Notes under the pieces: model-generated | Databases searched by the model: none | What the model saw: only the letters and a program-made list of their open reading frames with translations | What the model was told of the DNA's origin: nothing | In this document: piece after piece, positions 16,287-23,490 of the stretch | How the letters are laid out: each line of letters begins with the position of its first letter | How positions within the stretch are numbered: the stretch's first letter is position 1 | IMG/VR virus record: IMGVR_UViG_3300027857_000347 | Coordinates: 1-48,846 of that record | Direction: 5' to 3' (one strand) | Origin: a virus | DNA: 48,846 bases | Translations under genes and position numbers: made by a program

Positions 16287-16717
16287 CGACGCGCCGCCTG
16301 AACGATTTTAACCTGTGATTTTCGTCCTTCAGCTTCAAACTGCCGCGCGGTCATCCAATGCGTAGAACCGGTTTCACTACACGGTTCTGAAAAATCTTTC
16401 TTCTTGCGAATTTCACCGATGTAGACCGTCATGACATAGGCCGACTTATTGCCTTCAATCTTACCTTTCCACGCCAGCTTGACTGTACCTGGAATTATGT
16501 TTGAAGATTTCAATCCCAATTCTTCTGATGCTTCCCTAATCGCTGCCGCCTTTACGCTCTCACCGGGATCAACGTGACCCTTAGCGATGGCTGGCTGTGG
16601 ACCACCAAATTTAGAATCTGATGGAACCATGAAATAGAAAAGCGGCTTATCATCTTCGTATATGTAGGGGATAAATCCGGCTTTTTCTAGTGGCATTGCG
16701 ATTTCCAATAGCTTCAT
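16271..16717 (-). CDS. Nudix hydrolase with MKLLE N-terminus
   Basis: 148 residues from ATG 16717, two nt after the upstream TGA. The Nudix box GHVDPGESVKAAAIREASEELGL is intact (GX5EX7REUXEEXGU; residues about 49-71). Nudix enzymes hydrolyse nucleoside diphosphates linked to another group, such as dNTPs, NAD or capped RNA ends. The N-terminus MKLLEIAMPLE resembles the MKxxELLE leaders of neighbouring genes, so it may be packaged in the virion. Substrate unknown. Confidence 0.9.
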   Translation of the reverse strand: MKLLEIAMPLEKAGFIPYIYEDDKPLFYFMVPSDSKFGGPQPAIAKGHVDPGESVKAAAIREASEELGLKSSNIIPGTVKLAWKGKIEGNKSAYVMTVYIGEIRKKKDFSEPCSETGSTHWMTARQFEAEGRKSQVKIVQAARRLLSH

Positions 16718-16718
16718 A

Positions 16719-17036
16719 TCAGGCCGAAAAAGATGAACCACATCCGCACGTTGATTTTGCGGCTGGGTTTCTGAAAACAAATCGTGAGCTGAAATTTTCT
16801 TCGATGTAATCGAATTCAGCGTTATCGAGATACGTCATGGAGATTGGATCTATGTAGATCCGCGTGCCGTCCTTTACGATTACCACATCATCCTCTTCTT
16901 CAAGCGAGAGAGTAAAATCATATTGGAAACCAGAGCATCCACCACCAACTACCGCGATTCTAAATCCATCAGCTATGTCGGGGTTCGCGCTAACGTGCTC
17001 GTTTATTTTCTTAGCTGCTGCTTCTGTAATCTTCAT
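16719..17036 (-). CDS. erpA: A-type iron-sulfur carrier protein (IscA/ErpA-like)
   Basis: 105 residues from ATG 17036 (ATGA overlap with the GNAT gene). It matches HesB/IscA proteins: MKITEAAAKKI, GGGCSGFQYDF with the first cysteine, SMTYLDNAEFDYIEE, and the C-terminal CGCGSSF with the other two. These cysteines hold an Fe-S cluster and deliver it to client enzymes. Phage-borne copies are known but uncommon. The client could be a host or phage Fe-S enzyme; none is visible in this window. Confidence 0.9.
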   Translation of the reverse strand: MKITEAAAKKINEHVSANPDIADGFRIAVVGGGCSGFQYDFTLSLEEEDDVVIVKDGTRIYIDPISMTYLDNAEFDYIEENFSSRFVFRNPAAKSTCGCGSSFSA

Positions 17037-17602
17037 GCTATTTGCCACTCATAATCTTCTTGTATCCAGTTATGACAGCCGGAAAATCTAGGAAAATCGT
17101 TAAAAAAATCATCACCATTTTCCAAAACAAGCTGCCATCCATATTCACTACCATAAAATTTATCTACTGTGGCGGGTGAGAATGGCTCGGTTTTTCCATC
17201 CTTAATCCAGTATTTTTGAAATCTTGATAGCCCAACGCCATTTATCAGCTGATAGGTATCGTCCGAATGAACCTTTCCAAGCAGCAGCTTATCGCGACCT
17301 TCCCGAGATTTAAAGAACCAAAGAAGCTTGGAGAATATTTTTTGCCGGCGATAATCCTTATTCACCCATACGTTGTCGACAATAGATCCATATTTTCCAT
17401 CTTCCAACGACGCACATGCAACCAGCTTGTCACCATCCCAAACAGAGTAAACAAGCTTATCCTTTCTAACTATTAACTGACCGATATCGCCTACGTGTTC
17501 AGCTTTTAGCCATTGCTCTCGGTTTTTATCTGCAAAATCTTGGGCTGATTTTTCAAGGTTGCCAGCGCGTAATGGCATCTCATAGAGATCAGAAAGTTTC
17601 AT
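17033..17602 (-). CDS. GNAT acetyltransferase-like protein with MKLSDLYE N-terminus
   Basis: 189 residues from ATG 17602, overlapping the upstream TGA (TGATG). The core NVWVNKDYRRQKIFSKLLWFF matches the acetyl-CoA-binding V..Y RxxG region of GNAT enzymes, although the usual Gly is replaced. LVACASLEDGKYG supplies the preceding strands. Its leader MKLSDLYEM fits the capsid-targeting-like pattern. It could acetylate a protein, tRNA or antibiotic-like target; unknown. Confidence 0.8.
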   Translation of the reverse strand: MKLSDLYEMPLRAGNLEKSAQDFADKNREQWLKAEHVGDIGQLIVRKDKLVYSVWDGDKLVACASLEDGKYGSIVDNVWVNKDYRRQKIFSKLLWFFKSREGRDKLLLGKVHSDDTYQLINGVGLSRFQKYWIKDGKTEPFSPATVDKFYGSEYGWQLVLENGDDFFNDFPRFSGCHNWIQEDYEWQIA

Positions 17603-17922
17603 CAGCAGTCCTGAAGCTTGTACCACAGCGCTTCGATGATTTTATCGGAAACTTGATCTGGGTGATCTTGACTGTAATCTACACCATCGCGAATGTCGTG
17701 CGTTTCTGGTTGTGAGCGCCAACGGAGTGTTAGCGGGCTGAGGTGCCAGAGAGAATACGTATTTCGGATCCATTGACCAAGAGAGTGGTGGAGAGATCTT
17801 GCTTCACGCAATGTACCATTGGCAATGTAAACCTTATCTTCTGCAGATAGCTTTGTTGTGATGTCAGCAACTATCTCGTCAATGTTGTCAAGTGGCACAA
17901 TGCTTATAGGTTTTTCTATCAT
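17602..17922 (-). CDS. DUF6794-like protein, 106 aa
   Basis: The core LHHSLGQWIRNTYSLWHLSPL and the C-terminal HPDQVSDKIIEALWYKL match my recollection of the DUF6794 family of bacteria and phages, whose function is unknown. It heads the overlapping chain 17922-16271 (DUF6794, GNAT, Fe-S carrier, Nudix). A tRNA-like gene lies immediately upstream. Confidence 0.65.
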   Translation of the reverse strand: MIEKPISIVPLDNIDEIVADITTKLSAEDKVYIANGTLREARSLHHSLGQWIRNTYSLWHLSPLTLRWRSQPETHDIRDGVDYSQDHPDQVSDKIIEALWYKLQDC

Positions 17923-17938
17923 GTTTATTTCCTATACG

Positions 17939-18041
17939 TGGCAGAGATGGAGAGAATCGAACTCCCGTCATCGGTTTTCCTAAAAACTCTCTTTAGGAAA
18001 GTGCTTAGGAGACCGGGGTAATACCATTATACGACATCTCT
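17939..18041 (-). tRNA. tRNA-Arg(CCU)-like with 29-nt hairpin insertion in anticodon loop
   Basis: Acceptor AGAGATG/CATCTCT, D-arm, T-arm with TTCGATT, G73 and encoded CCA are all normal. The anticodon arm pairs (CCGGT with ACCGA, one mismatch) only if about 29 nt after CTCCTAA are removed. That insert is a perfect 9-bp hairpin with a 7-nt loop and can be placed at the 37/38 position. It is far too short for a group I intron. Confidence 0.75.
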
Positions 18042-18049
18042 ATGCGATA

Positions 18050-19591
18050 TTAATCCTCGTGTCCCAAAAGATATTCCACGTCGTTGCCTTTACCGGTGTA
18101 GTTTGTAACTAGGCGGCGGATGTCCTTTGGATCTCCGGTAAACTTCCACTCTGGCCAGCCTCCGCGGCCGCCGGTGTTAAGCTTCTTAGCCGTGCAGTTA
18201 AATTTTTTGGCCCACTTGATGGTGTCCTCATCGGTTCCCATCTTGTGCCCACCACCCTGAACCGCAATGTCCAGGATTACGCTTGAAGGATCTTTCTTTT
18301 CAGCTTTCTTAGCTTCAACGAGATTGAACTCACAGCATAAGCTCTCTTCAGCTTCCTTAACCTTGTACGCCTTCTTGATCGTTGCTAGGGCGGCGGCGGA
18401 TAATCCATCGCCAGTTTCACCGTAGCGCTTCTTTAGGACGGGGTGCTTGGTGTCGATGATGGTGTGGGTAAGATTCTTACCGTAGTATGTACCGCTTGGT
18501 ACCTTCTTGACGTGGATGTCGTAGTCACCATCATTCTTCTTGGCTTCTGAAACAGATTCTTTAACCTTGTCAGCTGGATCCTTACCAACCATCACCCGGA
18601 TTTCCCACATGAAATGCTCAATCTTCAGCGCTAGGCTGGTAGCGAGCGCGATGGTTCCAGCATCAACCACTTCGGTGGCCATGTGAAATATGCGGCGCGC
18701 CAAATCACTAACTATCTCATAGTCAGCTAGAAGCTCCTTCACCATTTCTGGGAACGATGTTACCAGCTTCTCAGCGTCCTTAATTCTTGACTTGCTAGAA
18801 ACGTCGGCTAGCGCGTAGTTGGCCATCGCGTCGATCGACCGAACCCGCTCGGCAACCTCGTATGATTCCTTGTGGAGATAGTCGATGGTGAGATTCAAGA
18901 ATGAGTGAAATTCGTAGAAGCTTTCTTCAACAACGTTGAATGAAAAGCCGCGGGTCTTGATGCAGAGCATGTCCAAGGTCGCCTGCAGAGCTTGCAGGTG
19001 CTCGACTATGTTTTGACCTATTTTTGGGAGTGGCTCATGCTTCTTCGGAGCGGCGGGCATTTGTTCGGCGGCATCTTCCTTAAGCTTCCCACCCTTGCGG
19101 ATAAGGCTGTCAGCCATCGCGTTGTTAAGTTCTTTCTTGTTGAATACGATGTCGAGGTTTACAAAATTCTTACCCTGCATTCCTTGCTCTGAATAACCAA
19201 TGCTCTTAACATACTTCATAGCTGGAACTGAGTGAAGCAGCGCCTTCAGGTGCTTCTCGAATGTTCTATCGGTGTAGATCATTCCGCCGAGGATGGTTGG
19301 ATTTCCTTTCTCATCCTTACCCTTGACACCGCCGGCGTGGTAACCATCTAGGTGAATGTCAATGTTACCCCATTCCGGTTCACCATCATCCATTGGACCA
19401 AGGTGGCCAACAACGCGCTTGATGCGGTAGGATTGAACCTCATGGTGATCACCCCAAAGTCCTCTGCCGTTAGGTCCAAAAGCGGTAATCTTTTTACCGA
19501 CCAGCGCTTTGCTCAAGCGATCGATAACTTCTTTAGGACCGGATGGTGGAGCATCCTCGTTGAGGGCGACAACGGTTTTCAAAATGTTCAT
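18050..19591 (-). CDS. large protein with embedded Dps/ferritin-like domain
   Basis: 513 residues. Residues about 190-345 look like a Dps four-helix bundle: IVEHLQALQATLDMLCIKTRGFSFNV, YEFHSFLNLTIDYLH..SYEVAERVRSI, LLADYEIVSDLARRI and LKIEHFMWEIR. Canonical ferroxidase ligands are only partly kept (HWNV is FSFNV), so iron oxidation is doubtful. The N-terminal domain (about 1-165) has an LNEDA motif after MNILKTVVA; the C-terminus is mixed and Lys-rich. A late box and a sigma70-like promoter both precede it. It may be a packaged DNA-binding or protective protein. Confidence 0.65.
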   Translation of the reverse strand: MNILKTVVALNEDAPPSGPKEVIDRLSKALVGKKITAFGPNGRGLWGDHHEVQSYRIKRVVGHLGPMDDGEPEWGNIDIHLDGYHAGGVKGKDEKGNPTILGGMIYTDRTFEKHLKALLHSVPAMKYVKSIGYSEQGMQGKNFVNLDIVFNKKELNNAMADSLIRKGGKLKEDAAEQMPAAPKKHEPLPKIGQNIVEHLQALQATLDMLCIKTRGFSFNVVEESFYEFHSFLNLTIDYLHKESYEVAERVRSIDAMANYALADVSSKSRIKDAEKLVTSFPEMVKELLADYEIVSDLARRIFHMATEVVDAGTIALATSLALKIEHFMWEIRVMVGKDPADKVKESVSEAKKNDGDYDIHVKKVPSGTYYGKNLTHTIIDTKHPVLKKRYGETGDGLSAAALATIKKAYKVKEAEESLCCEFNLVEAKKAEKKDPSSVILDIAVQGGGHKMGTDEDTIKWAKKFNCTAKKLNTGGRGGWPEWKFTGDPKDIRRLVTNYTGKGNDVEYLLGHED

Positions 19592-19622
19592 GGAGATACC
19601 TTTAGTGGATGGACCTGTACCC

Positions 19623-19630
19623 TATTTATT
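19623..19630 (-). promoter_or_regulatory. late promoter box AATAAATA
   Basis: 32 nt before the Dps-like gene, next to the promoter at 19635. Confidence 0.5.
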
Positions 19631-19634
19631 CCAT

Positions 19635-19663
19635 ATTCTAACATGCATAGGGTTACCAGTACA
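19635..19663 (-). promoter_or_regulatory. sigma70-like promoter TGTACT-17-TAGAAT
   Basis: Minus strand, 44 nt before the Dps-like gene. Confidence 0.6.
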
Positions 19664-19671
19664 ATTTCAGG

Positions 19672-19896
19672 TTAACGATCGTAGTTTGGATATTCTCGAA
19701 GAACGGTCTTCCACGTTTCCAGGCTTTCTAGAAAGGTTTCCTGTCTTTTGCGGAGGTGCGCTATCTGCTCCTTCAGTCCTGGAGACGGTTCCAGCTTGTT
19801 CTTCCTTAGCTCTGCAGCTTCCCGCAGCGCTTGGCTTAAGCTGTCTCCAATCTCCAGCAGCTTATCCTCGATCATTTCAATCTGGTCAAAATGCAT
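19672..19896 (-). CDS. coiled-coil protein, 74 aa
   Basis: The start at 19896 (MHFDQIEMIEDKL) overlaps the last codons of the 44-aa gene. The product is a charged helix with Leu heptads (DKLLEIGDSLSQALREAAEL, HLRKRQETFLESLETW). It is the last gene of the release-factor operon before the Dps-like promoter. No family recognised. Confidence 0.65.
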   Translation of the reverse strand: MHFDQIEMIEDKLLEIGDSLSQALREAAELRKNKLEPSPGLKEQIAHLRKRQETFLESLETWKTVLREYPNYDR

Positions 19897-20020
19897 CCAT
19901 GAATTGATCAAGGAATTTGGACGGCGATAGCCCTTCGGTGTTTGGTATCTCAACTATCTCGACACCATTCCACCGCAGCAGGTTTGTGACTCCAGATATC
20001 CAAAATGGTTCGTATTGCAT
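19886..20020 (-). CDS. small hypothetical protein, 44 aa
   Basis: TGGAGATAAC precedes ATG 20020; the GGAG lies in the last codons of the release-factor gene. The peptide (MQYEPFWISGVTNLLRWNGV...) is acidic and aromatic-rich. It overlaps the coiled-coil gene by 11 nt. Function unknown. Confidence 0.65.
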   Translation of the reverse strand: MQYEPFWISGVTNLLRWNGVEIVEIPNTEGLSPSKFLDQFMDAF

Positions 20021-20021
20021 G

Positions 20022-20684
20022 TTATCTCCAAAGCAGTTGAAAGTTTCCAGCCATCACCTTGTCGGTTTGCGCCTGCTTTCCGGTGTTGTGATCCTTGACG
20101 ATATTGTCTTGGAAGCGGTAGGTGCGGATCTTGTCACCCCGCTCTCCGGAACCCATCTGAGTTTTCCTATCCATTGATAGTGCTTGATGGGCTGCTCCGG
20201 AGAGCTGAGCGTTTAGACGTTCAAGGATATTTACCTTCGCTTCCTTCAAGGAATTTTCTCGGCTCCTACATTGTGCGGTGGCAACCGTCCCAGTTGGGGT
20301 ATGAAATATTCGGCAAGAATTTTGGTGCTTGTTACGGTGTTGTCCACCAGAACCGGTACCAGAGTACCACTCTATCCTGAAGTCACGTTCGTTGAACTCA
20401 ATCAGCTTAGCTTCTTGCGGGTTGATGATGGCGACGGTAACGGTAGAGGTGTGGGTGCGACCAGAACGTTCGGTTGGTGGAACCCGCTGGATTCGATGAC
20501 CACCAGCTTCTTGGTGAAGCGCTGAGAGATCCTGTCCATCAACCTCGATTGTCAGCGAATCGATGCGGCGGTGGAGTCAGCCGACTCGGGTGAGATACTT
20601 TACGTATGCGTTGGCAAGATCTTGCGCGAAGAGCTTGCTATCTGTGCCGCCTTCGGCAGATTTAATTTCTATAATGCGCTTCAT
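20022..20684 (-). CDS. GGQ peptide-chain release-factor-like protein interrupted by in-frame TGA (codon 36)
   Basis: ATG 20684 has AAGGAG 8 nt upstream. The first 35 codons (MKRIIEIKSAEGGTDSK...FAQDLANAYVKYLTRVG) match release-factor domain 2. TGA follows at 20579-20577, and the same frame continues with HQEAGGHRIQRVPPTERSG, HTSTVTVAII and the peptidyl-hydrolysis motif GSGGQHRNK to TAA at 20022. No ATG, GTG or TTG occurs after the TGA until well past the GGQ, so read-through is needed. The stop-recognition PxT/SPF segment is missing, suggesting codon-independent rescue. Context is GGC UGA CUC. It could instead be a nonsense mutant. Confidence 0.82.
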
Positions 20685-20685
20685 C

Positions 20686-21027
20686 TTATGCTCCTTTTCC
20701 TATTCTAACCCTAACATTTTTCAATTTTGCTAAAACAGCCGCCGCATATCTGTGGTGGCCATTATGCAAATAATATACCTTTCCAGGCTTCGGTGGAAAT
20801 GTCTTTTTCCAGCTCTTAGAAGTATCTGCTATCCTAGAAACTTCCAGAGCATGCTTTATTCCAATACCATTTTTGATGTCATCATAAATTCGCGGCACGG
20901 TATTCTTTTCACCATCGACATATGCTAAAAGCCTATCATCAATAGGTACCTGCCAATCTTCTGTCGGTTGTATCTGTGATAGAGGAACCGATGCGTATTT
21001 TGACTCGAATAAATCTTGAAGTTTCAT
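20686..21027 (-). CDS. ParB/Srx-like domain protein with MKLQDLFES N-terminus
   Basis: 113 residues. KVYYLHNGHHRYAAAVLAKLKNVRVRI matches the nucleotide-binding helix-turn of ParB/sulfiredoxin-fold proteins; VPLSQIQPTE at residues 14-23 is the typical first strand. The leader MKLQDLFES fits the packaged-protein pattern. Its ATG overlaps the upstream TGA (ATGA). It may be a small ParB-type NTPase or nuclease; the DNA-binding helix-turn-helix of plasmid ParB is absent. Confidence 0.75.
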   Translation of the reverse strand: MKLQDLFESKYASVPLSQIQPTEDWQVPIDDRLLAYVDGEKNTVPRIYDDIKNGIGIKHALEVSRIADTSKSWKKTFPPKPGKVYYLHNGHHRYAAAVLAKLKNVRVRIGKGA

Positions 21028-21215
21028 TGTATGATAGTTCGCTTGCCAACGATGTCACCGGTGGCGGTGTTTCTTATCACTACCGTCTGCGCTGACGGCT
21101 TTCTACTGAGCGCCTTGCTCAAATCCTTCTTGCTGTACCTGTTAAGGAGCTTAAGTGGTTTGGCGCTCCACACATCCGAAACATAATCGCGTTCAAGTAA
21201 TTCTGCTACTTTCAT
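21024..21215 (-). CDS. MKVAELLER small protein, 63 aa
   Basis: A short basic protein beginning MKVAELLERD, with a C-terminal beta-like segment (TVVIRNTATGDIVGKRTI). A GATAAATA late box lies 35 nt upstream. It belongs to the set with capsid-targeting-like starts. Nothing else is recognisable. Confidence 0.6.
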   Translation of the reverse strand: MKVAELLERDYVSDVWSAKPLKLLNRYSKKDLSKALSRKPSAQTVVIRNTATGDIVGKRTIIQ

Positions 21216-21249
21216 TCAAATCCCACGCAATGAAAATGGTCTAGGATAG

Positions 21250-21257
21250 TATTTATC
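21250..21257 (-). promoter_or_regulatory. late promoter box GATAAATA
   Basis: 35 nt before the 63-aa MKVAELLER gene. Confidence 0.5.
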
Positions 21258-21272
21258 GCTAGACCACGATGT

Positions 21273-21347
21273 TGGTGCTCTCCGTAGGAATCGGACCTAC
21301 CACATCCTGCGTGTCATGCAGGCATTCTACCACTGAATTAGGAGAGC
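21273..21347 (-). tRNA. tRNA-Val(GAC)
   Basis: Full cloverleaf with CCA encoded; anticodon loop ATGACAC in stem CCTGC/GCAGG. Its first 10 nt overlap the end of the deformylase gene, including the TAA. Confidence 0.9.
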
Positions 21348-21760
21348 AGCGTCTTTCCGCTTAGATGATCCATTTCATGCTGAATGCACGCGGCGTGGAG
21401 ACCGGTTGCTTCAACCTCAAATATCTTACCGTCAACCCCAAACGCGTTCACTATAATCTTAGCGCTGCGGGTCATGTCGACGAACGTACCTGGAAGACTG
21501 AGACAGCCTTCGTTGATCGTTTGAGTTTCTGGAGATCTCCACGTGATAACCGGATTGATGAAGATGTAGCTGGCACCGTTGATGCTCATGATGAACAGCT
21601 GCTTGTCAACACCTACCTGAATTGCCGACAGACCGATACCACCAGCTTCGTTCATGGTAATGAACATGTTGTTGATTAGCTCGATAGTGCCGTCATTAAT
21701 CTCTTCGATTGGATGGCTTATCTTGCTAAGAGTTGGATCTGGATGTAGAAGTATTTTCAT
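21338..21760 (-). CDS. def: peptide deformylase
   Basis: 140 residues from ATG 21760 (MKILLHPDPTL). Motif 1 is GGIGLSAIQVG, motif 2 EGCLSLPG, motif 3 HEMDHLSGK with the metal-binding HExxH. The family removes the formyl group from nascent proteins; phage versions are often this short, lacking the bacterial C-terminal helix. The stop codon lies inside the 5' end of tRNA-Val, so tRNA 5' processing would cut this mRNA. A weak late-like AAGTAAATA precedes the start. Confidence 0.93.
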   Translation of the reverse strand: MKILLHPDPTLSKISHPIEEINDGTIELINNMFITMNEAGGIGLSAIQVGVDKQLFIMSINGASYIFINPVITWRSPETQTINEGCLSLPGTFVDMTRSAKIIVNAFGVDGKIFEVEATGLHAACIQHEMDHLSGKTLLS

Positions 21761-21779
21761 AGTACTTTTATTTACTTGT

Positions 21780-21854
21780 TGGTGCCGCAGGAGTGAATCG
21801 AACACTCGTTTTGATCCTTACCAAGGATCTGTATTACCAATATACGACAACGGC
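21780..21854 (-). tRNA. tRNA-Thr(GGU)
   Basis: Loop TTGGTAA in stem GATCC/GGATC, CCA encoded. The acceptor has one U-U mismatch. Confidence 0.88.
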
Positions 21855-21859
21855 TTAAA

Positions 21860-21932
21860 TGGCGCCCTCGAGAGGAATCGAACCTCCACCTACTGGTTTA
21901 GAAGACCTGTGGCCGTATCCACCGGCGAGGGC
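21860..21932 (-). tRNA. tRNA-Arg(UCU)
   Basis: Acceptor GCCCTCG/CGAGGGC, loop CTTCTAA, CCA encoded. Confidence 0.9.
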
Positions 21933-21936
21933 AAAA

Positions 21937-22599
21937 TTATTTTGGCGATCTTGCGCGCTTGAAGTAGGCGAGCATCTTTTCCATCGCCGCCTCGTATGTT
22001 TTGAGCAGCGATTTTACCGGATCACCCGCGATAATAGTTGGTCTAAGCGAAGCTACCAGCTGATGTTTTAGTCGACCATATCCACCATACCCCATTAACG
22101 GCTTCATGTGACGGAGCTGACCGTTGCCATACACTTGATATGAACCCGGTTCGTCTTTAACGCTAAAGTTGAAGGTGCCATTCTTCTTTTGCTGTGGGGT
22201 GGATATATCCGTCATTCCCGCGTGTATGAGATCCAAATACTGCTTCGAACTGCTGATTTCACGGTGCGCGGTGGCGACATCTTTATCGCTGACGCCCATA
22301 AGCTTGTGCCAATCTTTTACTCTACCCTGAAGTGATCTGCTCTTTTCATTGTAGCTTGGTTCATGGGTTGCATTTCCTGCTACGCCTCTACCTATGCTCT
22401 TCTCAACAGAATCAAATTCGGGATAATCTATTCCTTTGTCTCTAGCGAGCGCTACAACCTTTTTAGCATAATCGTAGCGACCATCCTTAACTTTAGTAAG
22501 AATGTGCTTGATGAGTTCATCCTTGTTACCTTTCAACTTGCGCAGCTGATTAGACGGTGAATTAGGATCACTTGCTTCTAGTAACTCGTAAATCTTCAT
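21937..22599 (-). CDS. MKxxELLE protein, paralogue of 13904-14578
   Basis: 220 residues beginning MKIYELLEASD. It shares the GDPVKSLLKTYEAAMEKML C-terminal block with the 13904 product, and two internal blocks in swapped order: here the helical KKVVALARDKGIDYPEFDSVEKS block comes first and the KDWHKLMGVSDKDVATAHREI block second. It lies between tRNA-Arg and tRNA-Trp in the array. It is probably a late virion-associated protein. Confidence 0.75.
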   Translation of the reverse strand: MKIYELLEASDPNSPSNQLRKLKGNKDELIKHILTKVKDGRYDYAKKVVALARDKGIDYPEFDSVEKSIGRGVAGNATHEPSYNEKSRSLQGRVKDWHKLMGVSDKDVATAHREISSSKQYLDLIHAGMTDISTPQQKKNGTFNFSVKDEPGSYQVYGNGQLRHMKPLMGYGGYGRLKHQLVASLRPTIIAGDPVKSLLKTYEAAMEKMLAYFKRARSPK

Positions 22600-22635
22600 A
22601 GCGTACTCCAGGTCGATGAGTTATTTAGAGATATT

Positions 22636-22712
22636 TGGCATGGGTGGAGGGATTCGAACCCCATCGAAGCGTTTGGAGCGCAGCCGGTTAGCCAATTACC
22701 TGACACACCCAT
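22636..22712 (-). tRNA. tRNA-Trp(CCA)
   Basis: Acceptor ATGGGTG/CACCCAT, loop CTCCAAA, CCA encoded. It is a possible near-cognate reader of the UGA in the release-factor gene. Confidence 0.85.
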
Positions 22713-22719
22713 ATTAATT

Positions 22720-22797
22720 TGGCTGGCACTACTGGGATCGAACCAGTCTCGTTCCGCATTAACAGTGCGGCGCACTCACCCTGAACGCTAAGTGCCA
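22720..22797 (-). tRNA. tRNA-Asn(GUU), copy 1
   Basis: Stem CCGCA/TGCGG, loop CTGTTAA, acceptor TGGCACT/AGTGCCA, CCA encoded. Confidence 0.92.
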
Positions 22798-22803
22798 ATA
22801 ATT

Positions 22804-22877
22804 TGGAGTCCCGTGCCGGAATCAAACCAGCGTCTACAAGGTTGCAACTTGTCGTCTTATCATTGGACGAACGGGAC
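22804..22877 (-). tRNA. tRNA-Cys(GCA)
   Basis: Stem ACAAG/CTTGT, loop TTGCAAC, U73, CCA encoded; T-loop TTTGATT. Confidence 0.9.
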
Positions 22878-22878
22878 G

Positions 22879-23391
22879 TTATTCAAAATGTTTGAGACAG
22901 ATTATCTTTGGCGCAAGAGTTTCTTGAATGAAGCTCTCACCATCTGGCTCTTCATCAAATCGCTTGAAATCTTTTGTCGATGGCTTCTTGCCAGACCAAT
23001 ATTGCTCACAGATGTATTTGACATCTGGATTTGAAAGCTCCCTAGAAACTTTCACCGTGTATCCGTGCCCGGATTTATACCCAACCATCATGGGCAATCC
23101 AGTAAGAAGACCTATCCAGCCAATGTAGTGGGAGCTTGTTTTACCAACGGCTTGAACCTTATAGGTATTCCCTCTACCAAATTGCTCAGCACCTTGGCGC
23201 GTATTTGCAAGAAAGAAAGATGTCAATCTGCTTAAAGCTCCAGCTGGACGGAAGTATTCCAGAAGTTTCTCATAATCACCAAAGTGGTGCTTCTGCTTAG
23301 CCTTCCACGCTATCACCTTACCAAGGGGCAGATCGCTTTGGCTGGCGTGCCAGTATATTCTTGTATCCTCGAATAGTTCGTATGCTTTCAT
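22879..23391 (-). CDS. MKxxELFE protein, possible ADP-ribosyltransferase-like fold
   Basis: 170 residues beginning MKAYELFED. The next segment IYWHASQSDLPLGKVI and the later GALSRLTSFFLANTRQGAEQFG resemble the His...Ser and SR..SvFl strands of phage proteins with an ADP-ribosyltransferase-like fold. A catalytic Glu cannot be assigned with confidence. If packaged, it could act like T4 Alt on host proteins early in infection. The fold call is tentative. Confidence 0.55.
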   Translation of the reverse strand: MKAYELFEDTRIYWHASQSDLPLGKVIAWKAKQKHHFGDYEKLLEYFRPAGALSRLTSFFLANTRQGAEQFGRGNTYKVQAVGKTSSHYIGWIGLLTGLPMMVGYKSGHGYTVKVSRELSNPDVKYICEQYWSGKKPSTKDFKRFDEEPDGESFIQETLAPKIICLKHFE

Positions 23392-23410
23392 GCAGCTATT
23401 TACTTGAATG

Positions 23411-23486
23411 TGGCCTCCCTAAGAGGAGTCGAACCTCTGCTTAGGCCTTCGCACGACCTCGTGATATCCAGCTTCACTATAGGGAG
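23411..23486 (-). tRNA. tRNA-Arg(GCG)
   Basis: Stem AGGTC/GGCCT, loop GTGCGAA, CCA encoded. Bacteria normally read CGN with an ACG (inosine) anticodon, so GCG is unusual. Confidence 0.8.
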
Positions 23487-23490
23487 AAAT

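Noticed and set aside
17939-18041. Group I intron in tRNA-Arg(CCU)
   Set aside because: Group I introns do occur in this tRNA in some bacteria, but 29 nt is far too short for the catalytic core.
20022-20684. RF2-type +1 programmed frameshift in the release-factor gene
   Set aside because: The sequence before and after the TGA is coding in the same frame, so a +1 shift would destroy the downstream GGQ domain. Read-through or a mutation fits better.
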